Positions 4,716 through 5,511 of a stretch of 5,511 nt of DNA are shown here, piece by piece. The translations under genes were made by a program, and so were the position numbers. The stretch spans positions 1 to 5,511 of the forward strand of contig CAKRHU010000127.1 in NCBI GenBank assembly GCA_934339215.1, given 5' to 3'. The DNA is from an uncultured Lacticaseibacillus sp. GTDB taxonomy: Bacteria; Bacillota; Bacilli; Lactobacillales; Lactobacillaceae. The notes beneath the pieces are model-generated. The model saw only the letters and a list, made by a program, of their open reading frames with translations, was not told where the DNA came from and did not search any database. Every line of letters starts with the position of its first letter. Within the stretch, counting starts at the first letter, position 1.

Positions 4716-5511
4716 GATTTCACCTCAGGTTGTGATAATGGCTGTGGACTAGTTTGATGTTGAATCAATGCTTTTAAAATTAATGGGGCGATCAAGGTCG
4801 TGACCACCGTGACGACGATCATCGCGGTGTAATGATTTTGGTCGATCAAGTGCGCCCCTAATGCAACGTTGGATACGACTAAGGCCATTTCGCCTCGCGA
4901 AATCATACCAGCGCCGACGATATTACTTTCAGACCAGCTCAGCTTGAACAAGCGGGCCCCGATCGCCCCGCCGAGCTGTTTGCCTAAAATTGCGATTAAG
5001 ACTAATAACGCAATAAATAAAAGATCTTTGCTCATACCTTTGAAACTGATATTCAAGCCGATCGATACGAAAAATACCGGAATAAACACGGCATAGCCGA
5101 TTGGTTCGACTTTCATCGCCAAAGCTTTTTTGTGAGCGGTTTCAGAAATGGCTAAACCAGCGATATAAGCGCCTAAAACATCACTCATGCCACAAGCTAC
5201 GGCGATCGCCGCAAAACCAAAGCATAAGATCATCGCTGCGGTGGTTTCATTCTCACTGGCAGTCAGCTTGCAAAAGATATCCAGAAACTTTGGCACGAAC
5301 CACTTGGCTAAAACCACCATGATCACGAAAAACAGTAACTTAGGCAATAATGTCAAGATGAAAGGTTGTCCCGCCGCAGCACTGGTGCCAAAGAAGGCGA
5401 CACACAGGCCTAACAGGATCACACACATAATATCGTCAGCCACTGCGGCGCCTAAAATAATGGCACCGGCTGGCGTATTCATGCGATGCATCTCTTTGAG
5501 CACTTGGACGG
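4712..5511 (-). CDS. CPA2-family Na+/H+ (cation:proton) antiporter, 5' end outside window
   Basis: The open frame continues to the right edge: upstream of a GTG at 5501-5503 it reads Val-Gln with no stop, so that codon is internal and about 130 N-terminal residues are missing. The visible 266 codons hold about eight hydrophobic segments. LNTP-like MNTPAG is followed by LGAAVADDIM, with the paired aspartates (about 800 minus-strand bases from the stop) that bind cation and proton in electrogenic CPA2 members such as NapA. MSDVLGAYIAGL and ISRGEMALV are further family signatures. The protein ends soon after the last helix (TSPQPLSQPEVKS) and lacks the C-terminal TrkA/RCK domain seen in Kef-type members. 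It would exchange Na+ or K+ for H+ across the cytoplasmic membrane. Its TGA stop overlaps the ATG of the symporter by four bases, and the symporter ribosome binding site lies in its last codons. Confidence 0.9.
   Translation of the reverse strand, partial: VQVLKEMHRMNTPAGAIILGAAVADDIMCVILLGLCVAFFGTSAAAGQPFILTLLPKLLFFVIMVVLAKWFVPKFLDIFCKLTASENETTAAMILCFGFAAIAVACGMSDVLGAYIAGLAISETAHKKALAMKVEPIGYAVFIPVFFVSIGLNISFKGMSKDLLFIALLVLIAILGKQLGGAIGARLFKLSWSESNIVGAGMISRGEMALVVSNVALGAHLIDQNHYTAMIVVTVVTTLIAPLILKALIQHQTSPQPLSQPEVKS

Noticed and set aside
5501..5503. GTG as the start of a 263-residue antiporter
   Set aside because: The frame stays open to the window edge, the segment lies in the middle of the CPA2 fold, and no ribosome binding site precedes it.

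Overview
The window looks like chromosomal DNA from a lactic acid bacterium of the family Lactobacillaceae. This is inferred from the strong AGGAGG and GAGGTG ribosome binding sites, short A/T-flanked intrinsic terminators, mid-range GC, and protein families common in that group: a DUF2974/Mbeg1-like hydrolase, a FlaR-like P-loop kinase, a MurR/RpiR regulator and a sodium:solute symporter. The species cannot be named from sequence alone. There is no rRNA, tRNA, CRISPR array or insertion sequence. Coding density is very high, and the longest gap between genes is about 80 bases.

Left part (1-2298). A QorB-like NAD(P)H-dependent quinone reductase runs leftward off the window. Next is a leftward Mbeg1-like alpha/beta hydrolase, then a rightward FlaR-like P-loop NTPase/kinase. 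The hydrolase and kinase are divergent. They appear to be driven by two extended -10 promoters that overlap in a 15-bp near-palindrome. Each of these two genes ends inside its own intrinsic terminator, with the stop codon in the loop or lower arm of the hairpin.

Right part (2305-5511), all leftward. In transcription order it holds a CPA2-type Na+/H+ antiporter (5' end outside the window), a sodium:solute symporter closely resembling the sialic acid transporter SiaT, and a MurR/RpiR regulator with an SIS domain. The antiporter and symporter overlap by ATGA and are almost certainly co-translated. The regulator has its own extended -10 promoter, directly next to a 12-bp perfect inverted repeat that could be an RNA hairpin or an operator.

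The simplest reading of the right part is a sialic acid (or related acidic amino sugar) uptake module. The symporter would bring in substrate with Na+, the antiporter would expel the Na+, and the regulator would sense a phosphorylated amino sugar. No catabolic gene (nanA, nanE, nanK) is visible, so the substrate remains an inference. I found no clearly undescribed system. The most notable points are the antiporter-symporter coupling, the altered binding-site residues in the transporter, the overlapping divergent promoters, and the unexplained inverted repeat before the regulator.
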